Origin: Microbacterium sp.
Lineage (GTDB): Bacteria; Actinomycetota; Actinomycetes; Actinomycetales; Microbacteriaceae
NCBI GenBank assembly: GCA_013823625.1
Contig: PNMM01000002.1
Span: forward strand, 641,061-705,060
DNA: 64,000 nt
Direction of reading: 5' to 3'
Positions within the stretch are counted from its first letter, which is position 1. Each line of letters begins with the position of its first letter. A program made the translations under genes and the position numbers. This document shows, one piece after another, positions 9,568 through 20,362 of this stretch. Below the pieces are notes generated by a model that searched no databases, was not told where the DNA came from, and saw only the letters and a list, made by a program, of their open reading frames with translations.

Positions 9568-10524
9568 TTAGGCCGACGCAGTTGCCGCAGCGCGGCTGGC
9601 GTCGTGAACGGTCTCGAGGTAGTGCTGCGCATCGAGTGCGGCCACCGTGCCGCTTCCGGCGGCGGTGATGGCTTGCTTGTAGGTCGGGTCAACGACATCG
9701 CCGGCGGCGAAGACGCCTGCCACGCTCGTGCGAGACGAGCGGCCATCCACGGCAATCGTGCCCTGCTCAGTGAGTTCAAGCAGGCCGTGCACGAGGTGCG
9801 TGCGCGGGTCGGCGCCGATCGCGACGAAGACTCCCTGCACATCGAGAACGCGCTGCTCGCCCGTGACGGTGTCGACGATGCCGATGCCGCTCACGAGATC
9901 GGCGCCGAGGATCTGCTCGACGCGCGCGTTCATGATGAACTCGATCTTCTCGTCGGCCTTCGCCCGATCGACCATGGCGGCGGATGCTCGAAAGTTCTCG
10001 CTGCGGTGGATGAGGTACACCTTGTCAACGAAGCGCGTGAGGAAGGTGGCTTCTTCCATCGCCGAGTCGCCGCCACCGATGACAGCGACGGTCTTCTGCC
10101 GGAAGAACGCGCCGTCACACGTGGCGCACCACGAGACTCCGTAGCCGCTCAAGCGGTCTTCGTCAGGCAGGCCGAGCTTGCGGTAGGCCGAGCCGGTCGC
10201 ATAGATGACGGCGTGAGCTTCATGGCGGTCGCCGTTGCCGAGAGTCACGGCCTTGACGGGCCCGTCGAGCTCGAGCGACACGACGTCGTCATAGACGATC
10301 TCGGCACCGAACTTCTCGGCCTGCTGCTGCATGCGCACCATGAGGTCGGGGCCCATAATGCCGTCGGGGAAGCCCGGAAAGTTCTCGACCTCGGTGGTCT
10401 TCATGAGCTCGCCGCCGAACTCGACCGAGCTCGCGATGACGAGCGGCGACAGGTTGGCGCGAGCGGCGTAGATGGCGGCGGTGTAGCCCGCGGGGCCGGA
10501 GCCAATGATGATGACGTGACGCAT
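9568..10524 (-). CDS. trxB: Thioredoxin-disulfide reductase
   Basis: GSGPAGYTAAIYAARA FAD motif, WCATCDG redox motif; start at MRHVIIIG. Confidence 0.95.
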   Translation of the reverse strand: MRHVIIIGSGPAGYTAAIYAARANLSPLVIASSVEFGGELMKTTEVENFPGFPDGIMGPDLMVRMQQQAEKFGAEIVYDDVVSLELDGPVKAVTLGNGDRHEAHAVIYATGSAYRKLGLPDEDRLSGYGVSWCATCDGAFFRQKTVAVIGGGDSAMEEATFLTRFVDKVYLIHRSENFRASAAMVDRAKADEKIEFIMNARVEQILGADLVSGIGIVDTVTGEQRVLDVQGVFVAIGADPRTHLVHGLLELTEQGTIAVDGRSSRTSVAGVFAAGDVVDPTYKQAITAAGSGTVAALDAQHYLETVHDASRAAATASA

Positions 10525-10637
10525 GGGATTCCTCACGAGGTCGTCGGCCGCGGAGTGCGTCCGACAGAAGCAGTAACCCAGCATAGGGGGCCGGTATTCC
10601 GCGCCCCGGGGAGTTCACAGAGCGTTCATCGGTGCCG

Positions 10638-12272
10638 TTAGCGGTTGAGACGGCGCCGCACGAGAGCAACAGCGCTCGTCGCCTCGGGCACGCGCATCAC
10701 GAGCAGCGCCGCACCGTAGACGGCAATCATCGGCAGAGCGATGAGCGCGATGCTCGCGGCTGCGCCGCCGACCGTGTCGCGGGCGAATCCACTGTCGCCG
10801 AGGGTGCCGAGCGACCACCCGATCACAAGACCCGTGAGCAGGGATGCCGCGCCGGCCACGATGAACTGGGCGGTGCGGCGGGCGATGAGGGGGGCATCCA
10901 GCGAGCCAATGCGGCGGCGCAAGGCAACGCCACCAATGATCATCTGGAAGAACGCCGCGGCCGAGGTGACGAGTCCGATTCCGGGAACGATCCACGCGGT
11001 GGGCAACAGGCTGCAGAACAGCGCGCCGATGATGAAGAACAGGGTGTGAGCGGCCTGCAACCAAAACGCGGTGCGGGTGTCGTCGATCGCATAGAACACG
11101 CGCTGCATGACGAAGTAGACGCTGAAGGGCACGAGCCCCACGACGAATGCGATCAGCACAATCGCGATCTGATCGATGGCGGCAGCGTCGAAGATGCGAC
11201 CGAACGGCACGGCGACAGCGATGAGCCCGACGGTGGCGAGCGTCATGAAGAGCGCCGTGAGTCGGATGGCCTCGTTGGTGTCAACGCGAACCGACTCGCG
11301 ATCGCCGTCTCGGGCGTGTGTGCTCATGCGCGTGAGGTAGGCCGTCACGAGCGAAACGACGACGATGGAGTGCGGAAGCATGAAGAGCAACCACGCCGTG
11401 CGCATGACCATGAGCGATGCATCGTCGGGCGTTGCCGCGATGGAGGCAACGCGTGTCTGCACGATGCCACCAATCTGCATGACGATGATCATGGCGAAGA
11501 CCCAGCCGGCCGCGCGGCCTGTCGCGCCGAGCCCGGCGCCCCGCCAGCGGAAGTCGGGTCGGTAGCGCAAGCCTGCACGTCGCCAGAACAGCACGAGCAC
11601 GAATGCTTGGGCGGCGACACCGAGAGTGGCGGTGCCGGCCAGCACGGCGATCATCTCGGGCGTCCATGCCGTGGCATCGCTAACATCGGCGTCGAACAGC
11701 AGGCCGAACGCGATCATGCCCCCGATGGCCACGAGGTTGTTGACCGCGGGTGCCCACGTGAACGGCCCGAACACCCGGCGCGCGTTGAGCACCTCGCCAA
11801 ACAGCGTGTACAGCGCATAGAACAGCACTTGCGGCAGGCACCAGTAGGCAAACGAGACGGCGAGAGACATCTCGTCGGGTGTAAAGCCGCGAGAGCCTGA
11901 GCTGTCGGCCGATGCTGCGTAGAGGCTCACGAGAAGGGGGGCCGCGAGCGTTGCGACAACGCCGGCGACGAGAAAGACCACGATGCCGATCGTCACGAGC
12001 CGGTTGATGAATCGCTGACCGCCATCGGCGTCAATGCTTGCCCGCACGATCTGTGGAACGAGCACAGCGCTCAGCACACCACCGGCGACAATCGCGTAAA
12101 TGTTGTTGGGCAATTGGTTGGCGAGGGCAAAGGTGTTGGCTCCCGAGCCGAGCGCGCCAAGAGTCGTCGTGAGCATGACCGCGCTGATGAAGCCGAGCAC
12201 GCGTGACACGAGAGTGCCCGAAGCCAGAACGAGGCTCGCGCGGCCGACGCCGCCCTCGCTCGTGGTTGTCAC
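10638..12272 (-). CDS. murJ: Lipid II flippase MurJ/MviN
   Basis: SRVLGFISAVMLTTTLG..., many TM segments; start overlaps the stop of the upstream gene. Confidence 0.9.
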   Translation of the reverse strand: MTTTSEGGVGRASLVLASGTLVSRVLGFISAVMLTTTLGALGSGANTFALANQLPNNIYAIVAGGVLSAVLVPQIVRASIDADGGQRFINRLVTIGIVVFLVAGVVATLAAPLLVSLYAASADSSGSRGFTPDEMSLAVSFAYWCLPQVLFYALYTLFGEVLNARRVFGPFTWAPAVNNLVAIGGMIAFGLLFDADVSDATAWTPEMIAVLAGTATLGVAAQAFVLVLFWRRAGLRYRPDFRWRGAGLGATGRAAGWVFAMIIVMQIGGIVQTRVASIAATPDDASLMVMRTAWLLFMLPHSIVVVSLVTAYLTRMSTHARDGDRESVRVDTNEAIRLTALFMTLATVGLIAVAVPFGRIFDAAAIDQIAIVLIAFVVGLVPFSVYFVMQRVFYAIDDTRTAFWLQAAHTLFFIIGALFCSLLPTAWIVPGIGLVTSAAAFFQMIIGGVALRRRIGSLDAPLIARRTAQFIVAGAASLLTGLVIGWSLGTLGDSGFARDTVGGAAASIALIALPMIAVYGAALLVMRVPEATSAVALVRRRLNR

Positions 12273-14341
12273 TCCGGCTCCGCCCGGCGACGGCGTCGCT
12301 TGCGAATGTCGCGTGCGATCCCGAAGCCCAGAAGCAAGACCAGCGCGATGGCAATCGCGATCGTTCCGGCGGTCTCCCATCCGGCCTGCAGATTGAGCGA
12401 GACACGCTTCGGGTCGCCCACGATTCGATCGTCGGCATCGCGCACGCTGATCGTAATGTCGACCTGACCGTTGGTCAGCGACTCGACCGGAACCAACGCT
12501 CGAGTCTGTGACTGTGGCTCTACGAGGGCCTCAACACGGCTATCGAGAACGCGCAATTGTGTGGAGTCAGGCTCAACTTTGACGAAAACTCGTACCGCGA
12601 CATCAAGATCGTTCTGCACGGTGATCGGCAGCGAGGCGCGATCGGCGAGCAAGGTGATCTTGCTGCTTTCGATAACTCGTACCGACGAGCGAAGTGTCGT
12701 CGAGTCGCGAGTGAACTGGTGAAGCGCATCAACCGAGCTCTCACCCCAGCCGAGCGACAGGGCGGCGAGCAATTGCAGTCGGCGAAGATCGGTGATCGCT
12801 GTCGGATTCACCGCGATGCTCGCGAACGTACGGTCGTTGGCTTCGGCGTCGAGGGCGCCTCGCACGGCACCGCTCAGCGCCTCATCGGCCAGCGGTTCGA
12901 TCACGCTTGACGAGACGGCGGGTCGACTCAGGGCCTGCGTCACCGAGGCTCCTGCCGCCCACGGCAGCGCCACCGTTTGCGCGATGGTGTCGATCAAGCG
13001 ATCCGTGCCCGCAAGGCGGTCGCGAGCCAACGGAATGATGGCGGGGATGCTCGGCTCGGTCGAGGCGCTGGCCGCCAAAATCGCAGACACGCGCGCCATC
13101 GCCCGGTCAAAGCGCTGCTGCGACACGGCGAGGCTCGCTTCTCGTGCTGCAGCGCTGAGCGCGTCATCAGCACGAAGAACCCGCAGATCGGCGAACTCTT
13201 GGACGGCACCGGAACTCTCGAGCGACGAAGCCGGCGCAAGGAGAACCGATGTGCCGTCGTCGGTGAGCACCGACACCGCGGCCGACGTGAGCGAGCCTGC
13301 CTCGGCCCACGCCACACCGCCAAAAGTGGCGGGCCACTCGGCCAACTCATCGATCGAGAGTGAGTCGTCGGGCGAGGGGCTCGGTGCAGGAGTCTGCGCT
13401 GCATTGCTCTCTGTTGAGGACACGACGCCGGTGCCTTCGGGTCGCGGGAGGGCAACGGATGCTGCGGTAATGGTGGCGACCGGGTCGGCGTCGGCCCACG
13501 GCAGAACGAAGCTCTCGTTCGGCGCGGCGAGCAAGCGGTCGAGAAACGCAACGGCGTCGGGGGGAGCATCGACTCCGAGCAAGCGAATCGATGCGATCAC
13601 CCGCGGGTCAATGGCGAGAAGCACAGGGCGACCAGCGGCGGCATCGAGAGTTCGCGTCAGCGCGCCGCCTGCCGCGGTGTAGCCCGCGAGAGTCTCGGCC
13701 GAGAGGAAGGCCGCCGATTCGCCGGGAGTGGCGATGGCCGCGACGAACGTGGTTGCGGCAACGGGCGCCGTTGTGTTGTCGGGCAACCACACCACCGCGG
13801 TGCGGTCACGTGCGAGCGCGGGGGCGTCGGCGGGAGCATCCGCCGAGGCCGCTGTGATTGTTGTGAGTCGTGCCCCGAACGAACCAGAGAAGACCGAGTC
13901 GGCGGCGGGAACGATGAGATCAAGCACCGCGCTGGCAGCGGGATCGAGAGCAGACACGCGAGCCGACGCGACGACGACGGATGACGTTGCGATCGTCGCT
14001 CCCGCGAACCACTCGCCCAGCTGTGCAGAGTCAGCAACGGCAGCACCATCGACCTCGAGGCTGACGAGCACATCACCCGTCGACACAGACCCGGTGTTGG
14101 TGATCGTCACTCGAACACTCATGGGCTCGCCCGGCCGAACGATTCCCGACCCGGCGGGAGCGGCGACGAGGTCAATCGCCAGCTCGTCAGAGGTCGTCAC
14201 CGTTGAGGCGCTTGCCGAGCCAACCAACCCCATGGGAACGACGGCAAGCATTGAGAGCGCCAGAGCGAGACCGAGCCGCCCCACGGGCCAGCGGGTGAGC
14301 GAGAGCGCGAGGAGACCTGCTCGTTCCCGCTCGGCCGACAT
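12269..14341 (-). CDS. DUF6049-like secreted/membrane-anchored protein
   Basis: Signal peptide, long extracellular region, C-terminal TM plus basic tail; characteristic position between murJ and the CCA-adding enzyme. Confidence 0.7.
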   Translation of the reverse strand: MSAERERAGLLALSLTRWPVGRLGLALALSMLAVVPMGLVGSASASTVTTSDELAIDLVAAPAGSGIVRPGEPMSVRVTITNTGSVSTGDVLVSLEVDGAAVADSAQLGEWFAGATIATSSVVVASARVSALDPAASAVLDLIVPAADSVFSGSFGARLTTITAASADAPADAPALARDRTAVVWLPDNTTAPVAATTFVAAIATPGESAAFLSAETLAGYTAAGGALTRTLDAAAGRPVLLAIDPRVIASIRLLGVDAPPDAVAFLDRLLAAPNESFVLPWADADPVATITAASVALPRPEGTGVVSSTESNAAQTPAPSPSPDDSLSIDELAEWPATFGGVAWAEAGSLTSAAVSVLTDDGTSVLLAPASSLESSGAVQEFADLRVLRADDALSAAAREASLAVSQQRFDRAMARVSAILAASASTEPSIPAIIPLARDRLAGTDRLIDTIAQTVALPWAAGASVTQALSRPAVSSSVIEPLADEALSGAVRGALDAEANDRTFASIAVNPTAITDLRRLQLLAALSLGWGESSVDALHQFTRDSTTLRSSVRVIESSKITLLADRASLPITVQNDLDVAVRVFVKVEPDSTQLRVLDSRVEALVEPQSQTRALVPVESLTNGQVDITISVRDADDRIVGDPKRVSLNLQAGWETAGTIAIAIALVLLLGFGIARDIRKRRRRRAEPE

Positions 14342-14360
14342 GGGGGAAGTCTAGACTCTG

Positions 14361-15794
14361 GTGACTATGGAGAGCGTGGCCCAGGCCGTCACCCGACTCG
14401 AGGCCCTCGCGACGTCTGAGCCGCTCGCCACGCTCGCCGAGCGGTTTGCCGCGGCCGGGCACGAACTCGCGCTCGTCGGCGGGCCGGTGCGCGATGCGTT
14501 TTTGGGGCGAACGGTTAACGACCTCGACTTCACGACTTCTGCGCGCCCCGACGAGATCATTCGCATCATCGCGCCGGTTGCCGACGCACACTGGGACATC
14601 GGGCGCGCATTCGGCACCATTGGCGCTCGACTCGGTGACCACACCGTCGAAATCACCACGTACCGCGCCGACGCCTACTCGCCCGACTCTCGTAAACCGG
14701 AGGTCGCGTTCGGCGACACTCTCGAGGGCGATCTGATTCGCCGCGACTTCACGATGAACGCCATGGCGTTGCGCTTGCCAGCGCGCACGCTCGTTGACCC
14801 CTCGGGGGGCCTTGACGATCTCTTCGCGCGGCGGCTCATGACGCCGGGTAGCCCCGATGACTCGTTTGGCGACGACCCACTCCGCATGCTGCGCGCTGCC
14901 CGATTTGCCGCCCAATTGGCTGTAGAGCTCGACCCGAGCGTCATTGAGGCGATGAGCCGAATGCGTGAACGCCTCGACATCGTCTCGGCCGAGCGGGTGC
15001 GCGACGAGCTGATCAAGCTGCTCAGTACTGATTCTCCCCGCCGGGGCCTCGCTTTGCTCGTCGATACCGGACTCGCTGAAATCGTGGTTCCCGAACTGTC
15101 TGCATTGCGGCTTGAGGTCGATGAGCATGCGCACCACAAAGACGTCTACGAGCACTCGTTGACCGTGCTCGAGCAGGCAATCCAGCTCGAGGCCCAGCGC
15201 GCACCCGGTGCGGCTCCCGATGTGACTCTGCGGCTTGCCGCGCTCTTGCATGACATTGGCAAGCCGGCGACCAAGCGCGTCGAGCCGGGGGGCGCTGTGA
15301 CCTTCCACCACCACGACGTCGTGGGGGCCAAACTCGCACGCAAGCGACTCACCGCCTTGCGTTTCGACAAAGACACCATCACGGCCGTCAGCCGATTGAT
15401 CGAGCTGCACTTGCGGTTCTTTGGCTACAGCGATGCTCCGTGGACCGATTCGGGGGTGCGCCGCTATGTGCGTGATGCGGATGCCCTACTCGAGCGCCTG
15501 CACATTCTGACCCGCGCCGACGTCACGACGCGCAATCGCCGCAAAGAAGAGAGGCTACGCGGCGCCTACGACGAGTTGGAGCGCCGCATCGCCGAACTCG
15601 CGGAGCAAGAAGAACTGCAGTCGATTCGACCTGATCTCGATGGCGAGCAAATCATGGCGCTCCTCGGTCTGCGGCCGGGGCCGCTCGTCGGTGAGGCCTA
15701 TCGCTTTTTGCTCGAACAGCGTCTTGACGAGGGACCTCTCGGTGAGGCCGAGGCCGAACGCCGACTGCGGGAGTGGTTCGCTTTGCGGGCGTAA
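14361..15794 (+). CDS. CCA tRNA nucleotidyltransferase
   Basis: ALVGGPVRDAFLGRTVNDLDFTT, HD motif LLHDIGKPATK. Confidence 0.9.
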   Translation: MTMESVAQAVTRLEALATSEPLATLAERFAAAGHELALVGGPVRDAFLGRTVNDLDFTTSARPDEIIRIIAPVADAHWDIGRAFGTIGARLGDHTVEITTYRADAYSPDSRKPEVAFGDTLEGDLIRRDFTMNAMALRLPARTLVDPSGGLDDLFARRLMTPGSPDDSFGDDPLRMLRAARFAAQLAVELDPSVIEAMSRMRERLDIVSAERVRDELIKLLSTDSPRRGLALLVDTGLAEIVVPELSALRLEVDEHAHHKDVYEHSLTVLEQAIQLEAQRAPGAAPDVTLRLAALLHDIGKPATKRVEPGGAVTFHHHDVVGAKLARKRLTALRFDKDTITAVSRLIELHLRFFGYSDAPWTDSGVRRYVRDADALLERLHILTRADVTTRNRRKEERLRGAYDELERRIAELAEQEELQSIRPDLDGEQIMALLGLRPGPLVGEAYRFLLEQRLDEGPLGEAEAERRLREWFALRA

Positions 15795-15893
15795 GAGTAG
15801 TCAGATGGTTTGAGCCAGAGTCGGCGTACGACTAGACTCTGCAGGTTGCCCCGCCGCATGCGAGCGGGCGCACACGATGCCATAACCCTCCTG

Positions 15894-15910
15894 CTGCAGA
15901 CCGTCTGCAG
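15894..15910 (+). ncRNA. Candidate rpsF leader hairpin with CCG loop (possible S6:S18 autoregulatory site)
   Basis: CTGCAGA-CCG-TCTGCAG, 7-bp stem with CCG loop, about 30 nt before the rpsF start. Confidence 0.5.
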
Positions 15911-15940
15911 CCGTTCGAGTCCGAAGGAGGTGGGTGAGTC

Positions 15941-16333
15941 ATGCATCAGTACGAATTGATGGTCATTCTCGACCCGGAGATCGATGAGCGCACTGTCGCT
16001 CCGAGCCTGGACAAGTTTCTTGGCGTGATCCGGAACGACGGCGGTTCTATCGAGACCGTCGACATCTGGGGCCGTCGTCGCCTTGCTTACGAGATCAACA
16101 AGAAGACCGAGGGCATCTACGCCGTCGTCAACTTCACGGCGAACCCCTCGGCAACGCAAGAGCTCGACCGCCAGCTCAAGCTCAGCGAGGCCGTGATGCG
16201 CACGAAGGTTCTGCGCACCGAAGAGGCCGTTGCTCGCGCCGCGTCGATCGAAGCCGACAACTCGGCTCGCGCTGCCGCGAAGGCTGCGCGCGCTGCCGTC
16301 AAGGCCGCGTCGAGCGCTTCGGCTGCGGAGTAG
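15941..16333 (+). CDS. rpsF: 30S ribosomal protein S6
   Basis: [19 protein letters not shown]. Confidence 0.95.
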   Translation: MHQYELMVILDPEIDERTVAPSLDKFLGVIRNDGGSIETVDIWGRRRLAYEINKKTEGIYAVVNFTANPSATQELDRQLKLSEAVMRTKVLRTEEAVARAASIEADNSARAAAKAARAAVKAASSASAAE

Positions 16334-16335
16334 TT

Positions 16336-16851
16336 GTGGCCGGCGAGACGATCATCACCGTTGTCGGCAATCTCACTGCCGACCCCGAACTGCGGTACAC
16401 GCAGAGCGGACTCGCCGTCGCGAACTTCACGATCGCGTCGACCCCGCGTTCGTTCGACCGTGCGTCGAACGAGTGGAAAGACGGTGACGCCCTGTTCTTG
16501 CGCGCGAGCGTGTGGCGTGAGTTCGCCGAGCACGTAGCGAGCTCGCTCACGAAGGGCAGCCGGGTCATCGCTCAGGGTCGACTCAAGCAGCGGTCGTACG
16601 AGACCAAAGAGGGCGAGAAGCGCACCACCATCGAGCTGGAGGTCGACGAGATCGGCCCCAGCTTGCGGTACGCGACCGCCCAGGTCACCCGTAGCGCCGC
16701 TGGCGCTGGTGGCGGCCAGATGGGTGGTGGCCGCGGAAGCGGCGCCCCGATCGCCGACGAACCGTGGGGTGCTCCGGCTTCAGCCAGCGCTCCCTCGGGC
16801 GGCGATGTGTGGAACACCCCCGGCTCGTTCTCGGACGACACCCCCTTTTGA
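16336..16851 (+). CDS. ssb: Single-stranded DNA-binding protein
   Basis: OB fold, acidic DDTPF tail. Confidence 0.95.
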   Translation: MAGETIITVVGNLTADPELRYTQSGLAVANFTIASTPRSFDRASNEWKDGDALFLRASVWREFAEHVASSLTKGSRVIAQGRLKQRSYETKEGEKRTTIELEVDEIGPSLRYATAQVTRSAAGAGGGQMGGGRGSGAPIADEPWGAPASASAPSGGDVWNTPGSFSDDTPF

Positions 16852-16909
16852 TCCGCTCGGTTCTCTGAGCGAATCACTTCTGAACATCCCGTAAGAAAAG
16901 GACAACCAC

Positions 16910-17170
16910 ATGGCTGGCAAGAGCAGCGGCGACCGCCGCAAGCCTCGCGGTGGCAAGGGCGCGAAGAACGCCGCCCCCGCGAAAGCGATCCGCGTTGGCG
17001 TCATTGACTACAAAGACGTCGCGACCCTCCGCAAGTTCATCTCCGAGCGCGGAAAGATTCGTGCTCGTCGCATCACCGGTGTCTCCGTGCAGGAGCAGCG
17101 CCTCATCGCCCGCGCCGTCAAGAACGCGCGCGAGATGGCACTGCTGCCGTACGCGGGCGCGGGCCGATAG
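16910..17170 (+). CDS. rpsR: 30S ribosomal protein S18
   Basis: [19 protein letters not shown]. Confidence 0.95.
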   Translation: MAGKSSGDRRKPRGGKGAKNAAPAKAIRVGVIDYKDVATLRKFISERGKIRARRITGVSVQEQRLIARAVKNAREMALLPYAGAGR

Positions 17171-17179
17171 GAGCACCTG

Positions 17180-17632
17180 ATGTCGAAGCTCATTCTCACG
17201 CAGGACGTCACCGGTCTCGGTGCTCCGGGCGATGTCGTCGAGGTCAAGAACGGGTACGCCCGCAACTACCTCATTCCTCAGGGTCTTGCCGTGGCGTGGA
17301 GCCGCGGTGGCGAGAAGCAGGTCGACTCGATCAAGGCCGCCCGCGCAGCGCGCGAGCACGCCACGATCGAAGAGGCCCTCGACCTGAAGGCTCGCCTCGA
17401 GGCGAACCCCGTCACGCTCACCGTCAAGGCGGGCGCTGAAGGTCGTTTGTTCGGTTCGGTCAAGACCGGTGACGTGGCAGATGCTGTCGCTGCTGCCGGC
17501 CTCGGCTCGATCGACAAGCGCCTTCTCGAGCTTGTCGCGCCCATCAAGGGGCTCGGTCAGCACGAAGCGATTCTCAAGCTGCGCGACGGTGTCGTTGCGA
17601 CCATCACCATCTCGGTCGTGGCCGCAAAGTAG
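17180..17632 (+). CDS. rplI: 50S ribosomal protein L9
   Basis: [25 protein letters not shown]. Confidence 0.96.
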   Translation: MSKLILTQDVTGLGAPGDVVEVKNGYARNYLIPQGLAVAWSRGGEKQVDSIKAARAAREHATIEEALDLKARLEANPVTLTVKAGAEGRLFGSVKTGDVADAVAAAGLGSIDKRLLELVAPIKGLGQHEAILKLRDGVVATITISVVAAK

Positions 17633-17650
17633 TCGTTCTCAGCACCACTC

Positions 17651-17682
17651 AGCGGTACTCGCGCTTCGGCGCGGGTACCGCT
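17651..17682 (+). terminator. Terminator hairpin after rplI
   Basis: AGCGGTACTCGCGC-TTCG-GCGCGGGTACCGCT. Confidence 0.8.
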
Positions 17683-17717
17683 TTGTGCATCCCCCTGTCA
17701 AGTCCGCTGCGGCGTGT

Positions 17718-17916
17718 TCGTCCACAGACTCATGGGCGCCATCCTCAACCCTCAGGGGTCGGTTGAAGCCTGTTTTTCCACACACCATGTGAACAATGAA
17801 AGTCCTGGTCAGAGGCTTTTCTTCCCTGCATTTCAGTTTCAAGTGCACAGGCGTTTCCACATGTTGCCCACATGACTCCCGGCGTTTCTCCGCACGATTC
17901 CACATGGTTATCCACA
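17718..17916. promoter_or_regulatory. Cluster of DnaA-box-like sequences between rplI and dnaB
   Basis: TTATCCACA at 17908-17916 plus near matches TCGTCCACA, TTTTCCACA, TGTGAACAA, GTTTCCACA, TTGCCCACA, GATTCCACA. Confidence 0.5.
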
Positions 17917-18052
17917 GGGTTGATTTGAGGGTGGATGCGCGGCCTTCCTAGGGTGAACCGTCTCGCTGTCTCGTGCGGCGGGCGCGCCGCGGCACCGAGT
18001 GTCGGCGGTGCGCGGTAGACCTAGGTGCAGAGGGCCAGACGGGGGGTCGGTT

Positions 18053-19447
18053 ATGTCAATTGCGCACATTTCAGCAGCAACCGATCCACGCCCCGCGGGT
18101 GAGTCGCGTGGCACGAGCGACGCGCGCAGTCATGACCGCGTTCCACCCCACGACCTCCTCGCCGAGCAGAGTGCTCTCGGCGGCATGTTGCTCAGCAAAG
18201 ACGCCGTCGCTGACGTTATCGAGAGCGTGCGCGGCGTCGACTTCTACCTGCCGAAGCACGAGGTGATCTTTGAGGCGATCCTCACGCTGTATGCGCACGG
18301 TGAGCCGACCGACGTCATTGCCGTTACCGACGAGCTGACCAAGTCGGGCGCTCTGAGCCGGGCGGGCGGTGCTGACTACCTGCACACGCTGACCGCGATT
18401 GTGCCCACGGCCGCGAATGCGGGCTATTACGCCTCACTCGTGGCCGAGAAGGCGGTGCTTCGCCGGTTGGTCGAGGCCGGCACGCGCATCGTGCAGATGG
18501 GCTACGCCTCTGAGGGCGAAGTGACCGACCTCGTGAACAACGCCCAGGCTGAGATTTACCAGGTGGCCGGCGGCGTTGAGGCAGAAGACTTCATTCCCCT
18601 CACCGAAGCCGTGACCACGGCGATTGACGAGATCGAGGCCGCGAAGGGCCGCGACGGCTCGATGACGGGTGTGCCGACCGGTTTCGCCGATCTCGACGAA
18701 CTCACCAATGGTCTGCACGGTGGGCAACTCATTCTCGTCGCTGCCCGCCCCGCCCTCGGTAAGTCGACCCTCGCGCTCGACTTCGCCCGCGGCGCTGCCA
18801 TCAAGCACGATCTGCCGACGATCATCTTCTCGCTCGAAATGGGGCGCAGTGAGATTGCCATGCGTCTGCTTTCGGCAGAGTCGTCGGTTCCGTTGCAGGC
18901 CATGCGCAAAGGCACCGTTGATGCACGAGAGTGGACGACGATTGCGGCAACACGCGGTCGTATCAATGACGCCCCGCTCTACATCGATGACAGCCCCAAC
19001 ATGACTCTCGTCGAGATTCGGGCCAAGTGTCGCCGGCTCAAGCAAAAGGTCGGGCTCAAGATGGTCATCATCGACTACCTCCAGCTCATGACGAGCGGCA
19101 AGCGCGTTGAGAGCCGTCAGCAAGAGGTCAGCGAGTTCTCTCGCGCGCTCAAGCTCATGGCGAAAGAACTGCAGGTTCCCGTTGTGGCACTCTCGCAGCT
19201 CAACCGTGGCCCCGAGCAGCGCGCCGACAAGATGCCGGCCTTGAGCGATTTGCGCGAGTCGGGCTCGCTCGAGCAAGACGCCGACATGGTGATCTTGCTG
19301 CACCGCGACAGTGCCTACGAGAAAGAGAGCGCTCGCCCTGGCGAAGCCGACCTCATCGTGGCGAAACACCGCAACGGCCCCACGAAGACCATTACGGTCG
19401 CGTTCCAAGGGCACCTGTCGCGGTTCGCCGACATGCCGCGCATCTAG
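18053..19447 (+). CDS. dnaB: Replicative DNA helicase DnaB
   Basis: AARPALGKSTLALDFARGAA, IIDYLQLM. Confidence 0.95.
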   Translation: MSIAHISAATDPRPAGESRGTSDARSHDRVPPHDLLAEQSALGGMLLSKDAVADVIESVRGVDFYLPKHEVIFEAILTLYAHGEPTDVIAVTDELTKSGALSRAGGADYLHTLTAIVPTAANAGYYASLVAEKAVLRRLVEAGTRIVQMGYASEGEVTDLVNNAQAEIYQVAGGVEAEDFIPLTEAVTTAIDEIEAAKGRDGSMTGVPTGFADLDELTNGLHGGQLILVAARPALGKSTLALDFARGAAIKHDLPTIIFSLEMGRSEIAMRLLSAESSVPLQAMRKGTVDAREWTTIAATRGRINDAPLYIDDSPNMTLVEIRAKCRRLKQKVGLKMVIIDYLQLMTSGKRVESRQQEVSEFSRALKLMAKELQVPVVALSQLNRGPEQRADKMPALSDLRESGSLEQDADMVILLHRDSAYEKESARPGEADLIVAKHRNGPTKTITVAFQGHLSRFADMPRI

Positions 19448-19518
19448 CTACCGCGATACGCGCACATCACAACGTCCGTCGCAGGATGCTCTCGGGCGAC
19501 GCGCCGTACGATGGCGGC

Positions 19519-20103
19519 ATGACTTCTGCGCCCTCGACGCCTCCCTCTTCGGTGGCGCGTGCTGCGTGGCTCGGGCCCGTGCTGCGCGCGGTGCCCGCCG
19601 CAATCTCGGGACTCATCATCACTTTCACCGCCAACCATTCGCCCACGCTCGGTCTCGTCATGCTCGGCGTCTTTGGGCTTGGTTCGGCCCTCGTGCTTGC
19701 CGTGTCGAGCGTGCCCCTGGGTGCGGGTGAACCGCTGCGCTCGCTGCAGCTGGGGCTCGCGATCATCGCCGGGGTGGCCGGCGCCGTCGCCCTGGCCGTG
19801 GTGACCCTCATGGGCGCGGGGCTCGCGATGCTTCTGCTCGTGCTCGGGGGGTACGCGGTCGTCGCGGGCGGGCTGGAACTTGTCTGGGGCATCCGTCATC
19901 GAGGGCGTTGCCCTTTCGCGCGCGACGCCATGGTCATCGGTGCCGCCACGCTGGCGTTGGCGATCGTCTTGGCTCTCGTGGGCGACTCGGTCAGCGCCGT
20001 CGGCTTCTTTGGCGCCTATGCCGTCATGCTTGCCATCTTCTTGCTGATCGCCGGCCTCAGCCTCAAGTGGTCGACCCCCATGAAAGAGAGCACCGCCTCA
20101 TGA
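19519..20103 (+). CDS. Multi-pass membrane protein (HdeD/DUF308-like)
   Basis: Regularly spaced hydrophobic helices. Confidence 0.55.
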   Translation: MTSAPSTPPSSVARAAWLGPVLRAVPAAISGLIITFTANHSPTLGLVMLGVFGLGSALVLAVSSVPLGAGEPLRSLQLGLAIIAGVAGAVALAVVTLMGAGLAMLLLVLGGYAVVAGGLELVWGIRHRGRCPFARDAMVIGAATLALAIVLALVGDSVSAVGFFGAYAVMLAIFLLIAGLSLKWSTPMKESTAS

Positions 20104-20339
20104 CCGAACCCCGAACGCGCACCAACCTGCGCCCCAGTGAACTCGTGGCGCTCGCGGCCCTGGTCGCCGTGTTCGTGGCACTCATTACGCTCATGGCCAC
20201 GCGCGAACTCGTCTTCTCGCTCATCGTGTTCGGCGGCGCCTTCGTGCTCGCTCTCGTGGTGCTCGCGATGCTCATGCTCGCCATCACGCCCAATCGCCCC
20301 GCCGATGGCGAGCGCGAGCCCGACACCAAGAACGACTGA
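20100..20339 (+). CDS. Small two-TM membrane protein
   Basis: ATGA overlap with the upstream gene; MTEPRTRTNLRPSELVALAAL... Confidence 0.6.
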   Translation: MTEPRTRTNLRPSELVALAALVAVFVALITLMATRELVFSLIVFGGAFVLALVVLAMLMLAITPNRPADGEREPDTKND

Positions 20340-20362
20340 GGCGCGCGCCTCTCGGCGCCTCG

